Source of the DNA: Spirochaetota bacterium
GTDB lineage: Bacteria; Spirochaetota; UBA4802; JAKQUI01
DNA length: 35,890 nt
Direction: 5' to 3'
NCBI GenBank assembly: GCA_029562645.1
Contig: JAKQUI010000030.1
Location: 1 to 35,890, forward strand
The first letter of the stretch is position 1; each line of letters opens with the position of its first letter. The notes under the pieces are model-generated. The model had not been told where the DNA came from and searched no databases. It saw only the letters and a program-made list of their open reading frames with translations. This document shows positions 7,190 through 15,110 of this stretch, piece after piece. The position numbers were made by a program, and so were the translations under genes.

Positions 7190-7962
7190 TTCGCCAGCGC
7201 GTCCTGCGCGAAGAGCGCCGCGCCCAGCGCCCCGTTGATCTGCGGATCGGGGACGCTCTTCAGCGGGACGCCGAGGGCCCGCTCGAGCGCGAGAAACATC
7301 CCGGCGTTCTTCGCGACGCCCCCCGTCATCACGGCGTCTCCGGCCACGCCGATGCCGCGCGCGAGCGACGCCGCGCGGTTGGCGACCGCGCGATGCAGCG
7401 CGCTCACGATGTCCGCGATCTCCCGCCCCTCGCTCACCAGCGAGATGATCTCTGTCTCGGCGAACACGACGCATTGATTCGAGAGGGTCAGCTGCTCCGT
7501 CGACTTCTGCGAAACGGCCCCCATCTCATCGAGGGGGATCTCCAGCGCGTCGGCGATGATCTCCAGGAAGCGTCCCGTGCCCGACGCGCACTTGTCATTG
7601 TACGCATAGCGCTCGACGTTCCCCGTTTCGTCGATGCGAATGGCCTTCGCGTCCTGCCCGCCGATGTCCACCACCGTGCGGGCCGAGGGGACCTGCCACA
7701 CCGCGCCGCGCGCATGGCACGCGATCTCCGACTCCATCGACTGCACGAAATCGATGTGCTTGCGCCCGTAGCCCGTGCCCACGCAGCGCGCGATGTCCGC
7801 CATCGAGACGCCCGCATGCGCGACGGCGCGCTCCATCACCTCACGGGCCGAGCGCTCCGGCGAGGCGGCGGCCCGCATCACCTCGCGCGCGGCGATCGCG
7901 CCGTCCTTCAGGATCACCGCCTTCGCGGTAAGGGAGCCCACGTCGCATCCGGCCGCTATCAT
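7186..7962 (-). CDS. BadF/BcrA/BcrD-type ATPase activator (BcrD-like position)
   Basis: 258 residues. ATPase motifs: CDVGSLTAK (6-14) and DIGGQD (99-104). [4Fe-4S] ligands: Cys125 (NDKCASGTGRF) and Cys164 (NQCVVFAETE). It keeps the standard FAETE helix after the second Cys, unlike its neighbour at 7959-8753. The two adjacent, non-identical activators after a small/large reductase pair copy the bcrA-bcrD arrangement of class I benzoyl-CoA reductase, where the two ATPases form a heterodimer. The start at 7962 is set by ATGA overlap with the stop of the preceding gene. It also ends in an ATGA overlap with the ACS-like gene. It could work as a homodimer instead. Confidence 0.87.
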   Translation of the reverse strand: MIAAGCDVGSLTAKAVILKDGAIAAREVMRAAASPERSAREVMERAVAHAGVSMADIARCVGTGYGRKHIDFVQSMESEIACHARGAVWQVPSARTVVDIGGQDAKAIRIDETGNVERYAYNDKCASGTGRFLEIIADALEIPLDEMGAVSQKSTEQLTLSNQCVVFAETEIISLVSEGREIADIVSALHRAVANRAASLARGIGVAGDAVMTGGVAKNAGMFLALERALGVPLKSVPDPQINGALGAALFAQDALAK

Positions 7963-8753
7963 CGCATGCCTCCGTCCACTTTTTCCTTCGCAAACAGCGC
8001 CGCGCCGATGGCGCCGGCGAGCTGCGGATCGGATTTCCGGATCCGCTTGATGCGCACGCCCAGCGCCTTTTCCAGCGACGCGACCACGCCCTCGTTTTTT
8101 GCCACGCCGCCGGTCATGCACACGTCGCGCGCAACGCCGATATTGTTCGCCAGCACCGCCATGCGGCTTGCCATCGCGGCGTTCACGCCGGCGGCGATGT
8201 CCTCGAGCGGCACCGTGTCGTTCAGGTGCTGGATCACGTCCGCCTGCGCCCAGACCGTGCAGGCCGAGGCGAGGGTGACGGGACTCTTCGATTTCGCCGA
8301 GAGCGCCCCGAGGTCCGCGAGCTCCACGCCCAGCACCTTCGCCATCACCTCGAGAAAGCGGCCGGTGCCCGAGGCGCACTTGTCGTTGGTGATGAACTTC
8401 ACCATGTTTCCCGCATCATCGAGCTTCACGGCCTTGCAGTCCTGCCCGCCGATGTCGATGACGGTCCGCGCCGTGGGGACAAGCCACTGCGCCCCCTTGC
8501 CGTGGCAGGCGATCTCGGAGACGGCCTCGTTGATGAAGGTCATCTTGTCGCGCCCGTAGCCGGTGCCCACGCAGTAGGCGAGATCGCCCATCGACATGCC
8601 CGCCTTCTCGAGCGCCTGCCGCATCACCTCGTCGGCCGACTCCCACGGCTTCGCCTTCGATTTCATGATGACCGACTGTACGATCCGGTCGCCGTCCATG
8701 ATCACCGCCTTGGACGTGAGCGATCCCACGTCGCATCCCGCAACACAGGTCAT
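7959..8753 (-). CDS. BadF/BcrA/BcrD-type ATPase activator, divergent cluster helix
   Basis: 264 residues. CDVGSLTSK (7-15) and DIGGQD (100-105) give the nucleotide site. Cys126 (NDKCASGTGRF) and Cys165 (SACTVWAQAD) are the cluster ligands. The normally conserved C-x-VFAE-[ST]-E block after the second Cys is changed to CTVWAQAD, so the acidic residues close to the Fe-S cluster and the partner interface have been altered. ATG 8753 overlaps the stop of the reductase large subunit (ATGA), which fixes the start. It is probably the heterodimer partner of the 7186-7962 activator and the electron donor to the 8750-11301 pair. Functional divergence is inferred from the motif change and not proven. Confidence 0.86.
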   Translation of the reverse strand: MTCVAGCDVGSLTSKAVIMDGDRIVQSVIMKSKAKPWESADEVMRQALEKAGMSMGDLAYCVGTGYGRDKMTFINEAVSEIACHGKGAQWLVPTARTVIDIGGQDCKAVKLDDAGNMVKFITNDKCASGTGRFLEVMAKVLGVELADLGALSAKSKSPVTLASACTVWAQADVIQHLNDTVPLEDIAAGVNAAMASRMAVLANNIGVARDVCMTGGVAKNEGVVASLEKALGVRIKRIRKSDPQLAGAIGAALFAKEKVDGGMR

Positions 8754-10156
8754 AGCAGCCTCCGCACGTTGAGAAATTCCATGAAACGGTCCCGCGTCGT
8801 CTCCCACGACTGGACGCGCTCGTCGAAGGCGTCGGCGTACATGATGAACGTCGGAAAGCCCGCCTTCTCGGTGTCGCGCGCCAACAGCTTCACCATGCCC
8901 CAGGTGTTCCGGCATCCCGGCGTGCCGTTGTAGACGATGAAGTCGACGTTGTACATCGTCGCCAGCGAGAGCGTGTCCTGGAGCCACATGTTGGGCGCAT
9001 CGTAGGGACCGCGTATCGATTTGATCATGGGCATGCGCGAGTTGAGCATGGCCATGGTGTCGATGAGCCCGTCGAGGTTCGCGGTGTCGAGCGTGTAGGC
9101 CGCCTCCTGCGTCCCGAACTCGCGCACATGCGGCGCATTGGACGCCCACGAGCGCGAGAGGATGTTCCCCTGGTAGCAGATCCCGTTCGCATCGAGCATT
9201 TGCCAGAGCTTGAGATTCTGCACGTAGTGGTCTATGTAGCAAAAGTATGATCGCAGGCGCTCCGCGCCGCCGGAGATCCCCGACTTCCCCTCGGCGGCGT
9301 TCTGTCGCGCCAGCGCGAGGAGCGATTCGAGCGTCCGCGTGCACTCGGGCATCCCGGCGAAGAGAAAGCGCGACGCATAGACCATGAAGTTGTACACGAC
9401 GGGAAGCGGATTGGGGACCATGCGCGCCAGCTCCTCGAGCTCGGCGATCATCTCGTCCTGCTTCTGCACCTCGATCAATTTTTCCCGCAGCCGTTCGAGG
9501 TCGAGCCGCTTCCCGCTGTGCTGCTCAAGAAACGAGATGAGCGCCGTGTAGTCCGCGCGGTGATATTCGTTGGAGCGCTCGCCCGTGAGGTCGGGCGGCA
9601 TGTCGAGCTGAAAGAAGGGCTTGTCCAGGTAGGCCGCCGCGAAGGCGAACGCGTTCGCGTTGGTGTCGCACACGCCCGGCGTGTCGGTCACGATCATGTC
9701 GATCTCCGCGCCGAGTCCCGCAAGGTAGGCCCCGATGCTCCCCCGCTGCGACGAGCAGGAGGTCTCGGTGTAGCCGGCCTCGTTGCAGTAGTCCAGGAAT
9801 TCCGTGGTGCCGCGCTTGTAGGTGAAGGTCATCATCACCGATATCACCTCGAGGCAGATGGGCATGATGTCCATCGCGTAGAAGATGGCCGGCGAAAAGC
9901 AGAAGGTTGTGATGGCGGTCTTTTGCCCGCGCGATTTCGCGTTGATGACGTTGTCGAGGTAGGTCGCGCAGATCTCGATGAAGCGCTGTCCCGGCTCGCC
10001 CGCGTCCAGCACCGTCTCCACCACGCCCCGGAATGAGGGGATGTACTCCAGCATCCGGCGGTATTCCTTCGGGGTGCCGGCGTTCAGCTTCGAGGCCGCC
10101 GAGAAGCAGCTCCACAGCATCCAGTCGAATTGATATTCCCGGGTTTCCGGTCTCAT
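8750..10156 (-). CDS. 2-hydroxyacyl-CoA dehydratase / benzoyl-CoA reductase family, large subunit (first pair)
   Basis: 468 residues. Cluster-ligand cysteines in family positions: Cys134 (TETSCSSQRGSIG), Cys163 (DTPGVCDTNAN) and Cys415 (YNGTPGCRNTWG). Part of the fold is the paired Rossmann-like alpha/beta domains with PFFQLDMPPD (about 180-189), an element shared with BcrB/HgdA. ATG 10156 has an excellent GGAGGAAAA ribosome site seven bases away and overlaps the stop of the small subunit (ATGA). Transcription order small-large-ATPase-ATPase matches bcrC-bcrB-bcrA-bcrD. The protein is as long as a BcrB. Its substrate cannot be read from sequence: aromatic-CoA reduction, 2-hydroxyacyl-CoA dehydration or a double-cubane reductase activity are all possible. 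Confidence 0.86.
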   Translation of the reverse strand: MRPETREYQFDWMLWSCFSAASKLNAGTPKEYRRMLEYIPSFRGVVETVLDAGEPGQRFIEICATYLDNVINAKSRGQKTAITTFCFSPAIFYAMDIMPICLEVISVMMTFTYKRGTTEFLDYCNEAGYTETSCSSQRGSIGAYLAGLGAEIDMIVTDTPGVCDTNANAFAFAAAYLDKPFFQLDMPPDLTGERSNEYHRADYTALISFLEQHSGKRLDLERLREKLIEVQKQDEMIAELEELARMVPNPLPVVYNFMVYASRFLFAGMPECTRTLESLLALARQNAAEGKSGISGGAERLRSYFCYIDHYVQNLKLWQMLDANGICYQGNILSRSWASNAPHVREFGTQEAAYTLDTANLDGLIDTMAMLNSRMPMIKSIRGPYDAPNMWLQDTLSLATMYNVDFIVYNGTPGCRNTWGMVKLLARDTEKAGFPTFIMYADAFDERVQSWETTRDRFMEFLNVRRLL

Positions 10157-11301
10157 GCCGTTTTCCTCCGCTGGCGTATTCGCTCGATAAACGCGTCGAT
10201 GCGCATCTTCATCCGTCCGGTTTCGACGAGCGGCCCATACTCGCGCTCGAGCCGGATGCAGGGGATCCCTGCGGCCTCGAGATCGCGCTCGAAGAGGCCG
10301 TTCTCGGATCCGTGCAGGTCGCAGAAGCGGATGTTCTGCAGCACCACCCCGTCGACCCGCGCCTGCTCCGCCTTGTGCCGCAGGGTCGCCAGGCGCGCCT
10401 TGTACTCGCCGTATACGCGGGGACACTCGTTTTTGGCAAGATAGCGCCGCGCCAGCGCCTCGATCGGGTCCCCGTCCTCGGAGACGCGGTCGGCATGAAA
10501 GCGCGACCCGAAGCACAGGTTGTCGGCGACCACGATCGCGCTCGCGCCCTCGATCGCGCACACGAGCTCGACGTCGTCGTTCGCGCTTCCCACGAGCATC
10601 AGCCGCGCCTTTCCCGTTATGCGCGATGCGGATCGTCCCAGCCCGCCGACGAGCCCCTCCAGGAGCTCCGTGTAGCGCTCCCGCGGCATCGTGGTGCCGG
10701 CCATGATCACGGCGAGCGCATCGGCCCCGCCGATGGGCGGATCCTCCGCCGTCCGGAAGGCGTCAAACGCCTCCAAGAGATCGCGTCCTCGATTGAACAG
10801 CCGGATCGAGGCGGCGAGCTTCTCGTCGGTGATCACGACGCCGAAGTGCCCCTCGACCGCTGCCTTCAGCCGTTGTATCTCGACCGTAAACCAGGCGATG
10901 GTGTAATCGGAATACTTGTGCGGAACGCCGAAGTGGAAAAAGAACTTCGGGAGCACGCCGGGATTGTCGTCGCCGGCCTTGCGCCAGCACTCGTCGAGAC
11001 GCCGCATCGAATCGCAGCCCGGGGTGATGATCGCGCCGTCGAGGAAATCGAACTTGCCCTCGCCGGCGAGCTGGAGCATGCACTTGGGCAGGCTGCAGAT
11101 GAACGGACCGAAGTAGGTGTCCCCGATGGTCGTCTCCGAAGCGCCGATCCCGCGAATGCGGTACGGCAGAATCCCCGCCGCGTGAAAGAGCTCGTCGGGC
11201 ACGTAGGAACAGGTGTATCCGACCACGCGGCCGCCCTGCGCCTTCCACTCCCCGACACGCCGATTGTTCAGGACGGTCGCGGCTTCCATGAATTCCTTCA
11301 T
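10153..11301 (-). CDS. 2-hydroxyacyl-CoA dehydratase / benzoyl-CoA reductase family, small subunit (first pair)
   Basis: 382 residues, the length of BcrC/HgdB. Visible cysteine motifs: Cys31 (VGYTCSYVP), Cys69 and Cys74 (FICSLPKC), Cys96 (TPGCDSMRR) and FCDLHGSEN near residue 333. The C-terminus RLEREYGPLVETGRMKMRIDAF parallels the second small subunit (4520-5644), and the two are clear paralogues. ATG 11301 overlaps the TGA of the 11298-12761 gene (ATGA), so the reductase genes are translationally coupled to that unknown protein. It would pair with the 8750-10156 subunit to form the substrate- and cluster-binding half of a reductase or dehydratase. Confidence 0.86.
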   Translation of the reverse strand: MKEFMEAATVLNNRRVGEWKAQGGRVVGYTCSYVPDELFHAAGILPYRIRGIGASETTIGDTYFGPFICSLPKCMLQLAGEGKFDFLDGAIITPGCDSMRRLDECWRKAGDDNPGVLPKFFFHFGVPHKYSDYTIAWFTVEIQRLKAAVEGHFGVVITDEKLAASIRLFNRGRDLLEAFDAFRTAEDPPIGGADALAVIMAGTTMPRERYTELLEGLVGGLGRSASRITGKARLMLVGSANDDVELVCAIEGASAIVVADNLCFGSRFHADRVSEDGDPIEALARRYLAKNECPRVYGEYKARLATLRHKAEQARVDGVVLQNIRFCDLHGSENGLFERDLEAAGIPCIRLEREYGPLVETGRMKMRIDAFIERIRQRRKTA

Positions 11302-12761
11302 TTCGATTTCACCTCCGCCCCCAGAATGGCGTCGCGCAGGCGCGCGACGGATCGTGCGAGTTCATCCGACCGCCCGTCGTCGGGGGTGATGAGGTCCGCG
11401 ATGCCGTTGAGCACCGGCGGCAGCACCTCGGGCGCAATCGGCTTTATGGATTCCACGATATCGGCCATGAGCCATTCGGCCGTCTCGCGCGCCTCGTAGC
11501 CGTCGAGCGAACCGAAAAACTGCGACAGCAGATCGCGCACAACGCCCGGCGAACTCCCGTGGATGCGGTTGAGCAGCGCGCAGAAGCGCCCGGCGGTCGC
11601 CGCCAGCTCCTGCATGTCGAGCTCATGCAACCCGCGGGCGAACTCGGCGGCGAGCGCATCGTCGTCGAAGAGCCGCTCGACGGCCTCGGTTTTCGCTGCC
11701 CACCGGCGTGCGAACGCCGCAAGCGCCGTGAAATGACCGAAGAAGAGCTCGCGCGCAAGCTCGGGGCGCTGTTCGATCTTCTCGAGGACGGCGTCGAACG
11801 TCGTCTCGCCCAGGTCGCGAATGAGCGACCGGGCCCGCACGAGCTTGTGCACGTCGACCGCGTCGAGCGTGGAACCGGCGAGCGCGGCGACCGTCTGCGG
11901 CAGGAGCGGGTTCCCGGCATCGCCGATGAGTGCGCTACCCGTATGGATCTTGCGCACCAGTTCCGAGATCTCGTTTATCAGTGCGCCCACGTGCGCGCCG
12001 TCGATCTCGCGAACGAACGAGAGCACCACGTCGGTCAAAAGGTCGGGCGCGAGCTCATTGAGCGGCTTCACCGTCTCGGTCGCGGACCGCGCAAGAATGG
12101 CGACGATCGAGGGAATGAGCGAAAGCAGGCAGATGACCTTCGCCGGGTATCGCCAGAGCTCGCGGTTCGCCATCGCGACCGTCGCGGCGATATCGTCCGA
12201 CGACCGATCGACGGTCTCCTTCACCTCGCCAAAATCGATCCCCTCGATCCACGACCGGAAGCACGGCTGGAGCGCCTTCGAGAAAAAGGTCGGATCATCC
12301 TCGTGAACGCGCGCGACGCACCGCACAAGGCCCGTTACGATCTCCCCGGCCCGCTTCGCGTCGACCGTCTCCGCGACGGCGCGCGCGACGCCGGAGGCCT
12401 CCCGTGGGGGAAGCGACGCGATCCCGTCGATCGCAGCGGCCGCGGTGTCGATCGCGGCGTTGAGCGCCTCCGGCAGAAGCTCCCCGAGTCGCCGGGCGAT
12501 ATCGGGACGTTGCATGATATCGGCCATCGCGTCGCGGCCCGCATCGTCGCCAGCCGCGTCGAAGCTCTTCAGGATGTCGCGGCCGATCAGCCGGGCAAGC
12601 GCCCTGCGGCTTCGGCTCGAACCGGCCCAGGCGTCCAGCACCTCCGGCACCAGCGCGCGGATGATCGCGCGGAATCCGCTCGTGCGCACCAGCGCGCGGG
12701 CGAGCGATGCCGTGAGTTCCGGGGTGTCCTGCGGCGCGGGCGTGTGAAGGCTGTCATTCAT
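11298..12761 (-). CDS. Large helical protein of unknown function in the reductase operon
   Basis: 487 residues, almost entirely predicted alpha-helical by eye (Ala/Leu/Arg/Glu-rich, few Gly/Pro). There is one hydrophobic stretch near the middle (VICLLSLIPSIVAILA, roughly residues 208-223) that might contact or cross the membrane. I see no catalytic motif and few cysteines, and I do not recognise the family. A strong AGGAGGA site precedes ATG 12761. Earlier in-frame codons would overlap the TetR gene. It is coupled by ATGA to the reductase small subunit and starts 22 bases after the TetR gene, so it is very likely co-expressed with the system. A scaffold, chaperone or membrane-tethering role is conceivable but only a guess. 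Confidence 0.7.
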   Translation of the reverse strand: MNDSLHTPAPQDTPELTASLARALVRTSGFRAIIRALVPEVLDAWAGSSRSRRALARLIGRDILKSFDAAGDDAGRDAMADIMQRPDIARRLGELLPEALNAAIDTAAAAIDGIASLPPREASGVARAVAETVDAKRAGEIVTGLVRCVARVHEDDPTFFSKALQPCFRSWIEGIDFGEVKETVDRSSDDIAATVAMANRELWRYPAKVICLLSLIPSIVAILARSATETVKPLNELAPDLLTDVVLSFVREIDGAHVGALINEISELVRKIHTGSALIGDAGNPLLPQTVAALAGSTLDAVDVHKLVRARSLIRDLGETTFDAVLEKIEQRPELARELFFGHFTALAAFARRWAAKTEAVERLFDDDALAAEFARGLHELDMQELAATAGRFCALLNRIHGSSPGVVRDLLSQFFGSLDGYEARETAEWLMADIVESIKPIAPEVLPPVLNGIADLITPDDGRSDELARSVARLRDAILGAEVKSK

Positions 12762-12783
12762 CGCGCGTTCCTCCTGTTCGCAT

Positions 12784-13434
12784 TCAGCGTGGTTCCTTGT
12801 TATCGGGAGCGGCCGTCGTGCATTTATCGAGAAAGCTTCCGACCAAGCCGCCGGGTCCCGCGCCGGAAAATCCGGCATCCCCCGGAAGCATCTTTTCCAG
12901 CATGCCCTTGAGGATGTCGATCTGCCGCTCGTAGGGCATGAACCGCGGGGTGAGCAGGCTGTGCAGGATGATCCCCAAAAGATAAATGAAGAGCGCACGC
13001 GCCTCGTCCTCCGAGACGTGCAGTTCGCGGGCCATGGCGCCGGTGTAGTGGTTCGAAAAATTCGTGAATATCTTTTCCGAGTCCTCGGACGACATGTTCC
13101 GGAGAACGTCGATCGCGAGCAGCATCATGCTCTGATAGAAGGCGCCGAACTCCTTCCATTTCTCCACGAACAGATCGAGCTTCTCCGGAACCGAATCGAG
13201 CGTTTCCGTGATCGTGGTGAAGGCGTTCACGTTCGTTTCCTGCACGTAGGAGAACATGTGCTCCATGATGCTCTCCTTCGTGGGGAAGTAATGATAGAGC
13301 GTGCCGGTGGATACGCCGATCTCCTTGGCGATCTCGCGCATGGTGACGCCCGAAAACCCCTTCCGCGTGAAGATGGAGAAGCACTTCTCGAGGAGCTCCC
13401 TTCGGTATTCGTCGTGATCGACCAGCTTAGGCAT
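12784..13434 (-). CDS. TetR-family transcriptional repressor
   Basis: 216 residues. The N-terminal helix-turn-helix is clear: FTRKGFSGVTMREIAKEIGVSTGTLYHYFPTKE spans about residues 22-55 and matches the TetR signature. The C-terminal two thirds (MLLAIDVLRNM… IYLLGIILHSLL) form the ligand-binding, dimerising helices. An AGGAG site precedes ATG 13434. It lies 30 bp after the GMC oxidoreductase gene and 22 bp before the helical-protein gene, inside the operon it most likely controls. The ligand is unknown; TetR regulators next to CoA-enzyme genes often sense acyl-CoAs. The palindrome at 14869-14900 in front of the operon is the best operator candidate. Confidence 0.9.
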   Translation of the reverse strand: MPKLVDHDEYRRELLEKCFSIFTRKGFSGVTMREIAKEIGVSTGTLYHYFPTKESIMEHMFSYVQETNVNAFTTITETLDSVPEKLDLFVEKWKEFGAFYQSMMLLAIDVLRNMSSEDSEKIFTNFSNHYTGAMARELHVSEDEARALFIYLLGIILHSLLTPRFMPYERQIDILKGMLEKMLPGDAGFSGAGPGGLVGSFLDKCTTAAPDNKEPR

Positions 13435-13464
13435 GATGCGTCATCTCCTGTCGGTGAGGCGCGG

Positions 13465-14838
13465 TTATCGCCGCCCCGCCTTTTTCCTCTTGTTCTTCGC
13501 AGGCTTCGCCTTCGACGGCGCAGCGGCGTTCGCGCCGGTCTTCTCGCCCGCGAGATGCTTCGCAAGGCGCTTGCCCAGGCACACCAGCGTGAGCGCGGGC
13601 GGCAGGCCCCACGGTTCGGGGATCACCGAGCAATCGCATACGAACAGGTTCTCGTAGTTCTTCACCTTGAGGTTGGCGTCGAGGAACTCTCCCATCTTCA
13701 CGGTGCCGCCCGGGTGCGCGGCGAGGTACCAGGTTTTATAGATGCCCTTCGCCCCGGCCTTCTCGAGGATGCGCTTCGCGATGTCGTATCCCTTCATGAG
13801 CTTGTCGCGGTCGGCCTGCGTGAGCTTCTTGCGCACGCCGCCGGAATCGGTGAGGCGTCCGGCGAGATCGTCGCGCACCTTGATCATGATGCGCAGCGTT
13901 TTGCGCGTCTCGAAGAGCCGCCAGAAGCGAAGCACCTGCGCCGTGAAGGCCTTGTCGATAAGGGTGGGGATCGCCATGTCCGTCATGACGATACCGTCCT
14001 CGGGGAAGTGCACGCCCGCGGTCATCGGGATCTCGTCGATGCGCTTGCGAACATCATCGACCTTCCCGCAGACGGTGATGAGCGGATCGTAGAAGAAATT
14101 ATACCCGACATTCTTCAGGCCCATTTTTCGGAGGATCACCGGCGACCCGATGCCGCCCGCGGCGACGATGACCTTCGGCGCGAAGGCCTTGTACGATCTA
14201 CCCTTCATTTTAAATTCGACGCCCGTCGCCCGGTTGCCGTCGAGGATGATGTTCGACACGCGCGCCTTGTTCAGGAGCACCGCGCCCATCGCGACCGCCT
14301 CCTCCGCATGCATGCGCGCGCTCCACTTCACCCGGTGTTTGTCGCCGTAGTAGCCGAATTTCATGCCCGGCCTCCAGCGATCCTGATACATGAACTTCTG
14401 GAGCGGGGTCCACGCATACCCAAGCGCCTGGGCGCTCTCCATGATACGCTGCGCCATCGGCGTGACCATCTCGTCCTTGAGCGTGGCGATGGGAAGCTCC
14501 CGGCGCGCCTCCTCCTCTTCGCGACGCACATCGATCCCGTATTTCTTGAGCATATCGTGCGGCACCGGAAAACATGTCCCGTAGTAGAACAGCGAGCTCC
14601 CGCCGGTCGTTATCCCGCGCACCATCCCCAAAAAGTTGTTGGTAATAAGCATTCCCTTTCCGGGAAAGCATTGTTGGAAAAAGTATTGTATGATATTCCC
14701 CTTGACCGGACCGCCGGGCCCCCACTCGAGCATGAGCACCTGCTTGCCGCGTTTCGCAAGCTCCTTCGCAACCGTGGCGCCACCCGGACCTGTTCCGACG
14801 ATAATGGCATCGAGTTTCATGTTTTCGAGTTTATGCAT
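13465..14838 (-). CDS. GMC-family FAD-dependent oxidoreductase
   Basis: 457 residues. The FAD-binding dinucleotide motif IIVGTGPGGATVAKELAKRG lies at about 12-31. The segment GMVRGITTGGSSLFYYGT (about 71-88) matches the second GMC signature region. Near the C-terminus AAHPGGTVKMG and PEPWGLPPALTLVCLGKRLA carry the active-site/FAD-closing blocks. The family oxidises alcohols, sterols or glycosides using FAD. The C-terminus ends in a Lys/Arg/Ala-rich tail (about 435-457). It is the first gene of the long operon, with a GGAGGA site six bases before ATG 14838. The substrate is unknown. Its association suggests it prepares an alcohol or ketone that later becomes a CoA-thioester substrate of the reductases (inference). 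Confidence 0.85.
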   Translation of the reverse strand: MHKLENMKLDAIIVGTGPGGATVAKELAKRGKQVLMLEWGPGGPVKGNIIQYFFQQCFPGKGMLITNNFLGMVRGITTGGSSLFYYGTCFPVPHDMLKKYGIDVRREEEEARRELPIATLKDEMVTPMAQRIMESAQALGYAWTPLQKFMYQDRWRPGMKFGYYGDKHRVKWSARMHAEEAVAMGAVLLNKARVSNIILDGNRATGVEFKMKGRSYKAFAPKVIVAAGGIGSPVILRKMGLKNVGYNFFYDPLITVCGKVDDVRKRIDEIPMTAGVHFPEDGIVMTDMAIPTLIDKAFTAQVLRFWRLFETRKTLRIMIKVRDDLAGRLTDSGGVRKKLTQADRDKLMKGYDIAKRILEKAGAKGIYKTWYLAAHPGGTVKMGEFLDANLKVKNYENLFVCDCSVIPEPWGLPPALTLVCLGKRLAKHLAGEKTGANAAAPSKAKPAKNKRKKAGRR

Positions 14839-14868
14839 TTGTTCCTCCAGAATAGTATGACAATTGGA

Positions 14869-14900
14869 TTTATTTATATCGAACAGTTGTTATAAATAAA
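14869..14900 (-). promoter_or_regulatory. Palindrome upstream of the GMC/reductase operon, candidate TetR operator
   Basis: Perfect 10-bp arms TTTATTTATA (14869-14878) and TATAAATAAA (14891-14900) around 12 bases. It lies 31 bases upstream of the GMC start. On the minus strand it overlaps the likely -10 region following a TTGACG -35 box at 14923-14918, so a bound repressor would block transcription. Assignment to the TetR encoded in the operon is inference. Confidence 0.4.
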
Positions 14901-14913
14901 CATACCGGCTAGA

Positions 14914-15044
14914 CTTTCGTCAATAGTGAAATGTATATTTTTTAGATTTTTTTATATTTTTAAGATAGTGTGCACAAAATATATACTTATTATATTCAAT
15001 GAGTCTATATTTATACTGTATGATGAAAATCAAATTGACGAAAG
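14914..15044. repeat. AT-rich segment bounded by CTTTCGTCAAT / ATTGACGAAAG inverted repeats
   Basis: CTTTCGTCAAT (14914-14924) and ATTGACGAAAG (15034-15044) are perfect 11-bp inverted arms enclosing about 109 bp of very AT-rich DNA. Each arm contains TTGACG pointing outward, which could be the -35 boxes of divergent promoters for the GMC operon and the STAS gene. A small mobile element is the alternative. Confidence 0.4.
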
Positions 15045-15068
15045 CGTGTTGGCTGGAAAACTTCGCTT

Positions 15069-15103
15069 GGGGCTCTGACCCCTGTCGCTTGGGGCTCTGA
15101 CCC
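15069..15103. repeat. Tandem pair of REP-like cores
   Basis: GGGGCTCTGACCCC at 15069-15082 and GGGGCTCTGACCC at 15091-15103, in direct orientation 22 bp apart and each preceded by CGCTT. They belong to the window-wide family associated with the RAYT gene at 33691. They lie directly before the first possible start (GTG 15111) of the STAS gene. Confidence 0.75.
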
Positions 15104-15110
15104 TTCGGAT

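Noticed and set aside
8750-10561. Extended start for the reductase large subunit, up to 10561
   Set aside because: The extra N-terminal 135 residues are the shadow of the small-subunit gene. ATG 10156 has an excellent ribosome site and ATGA coupling.
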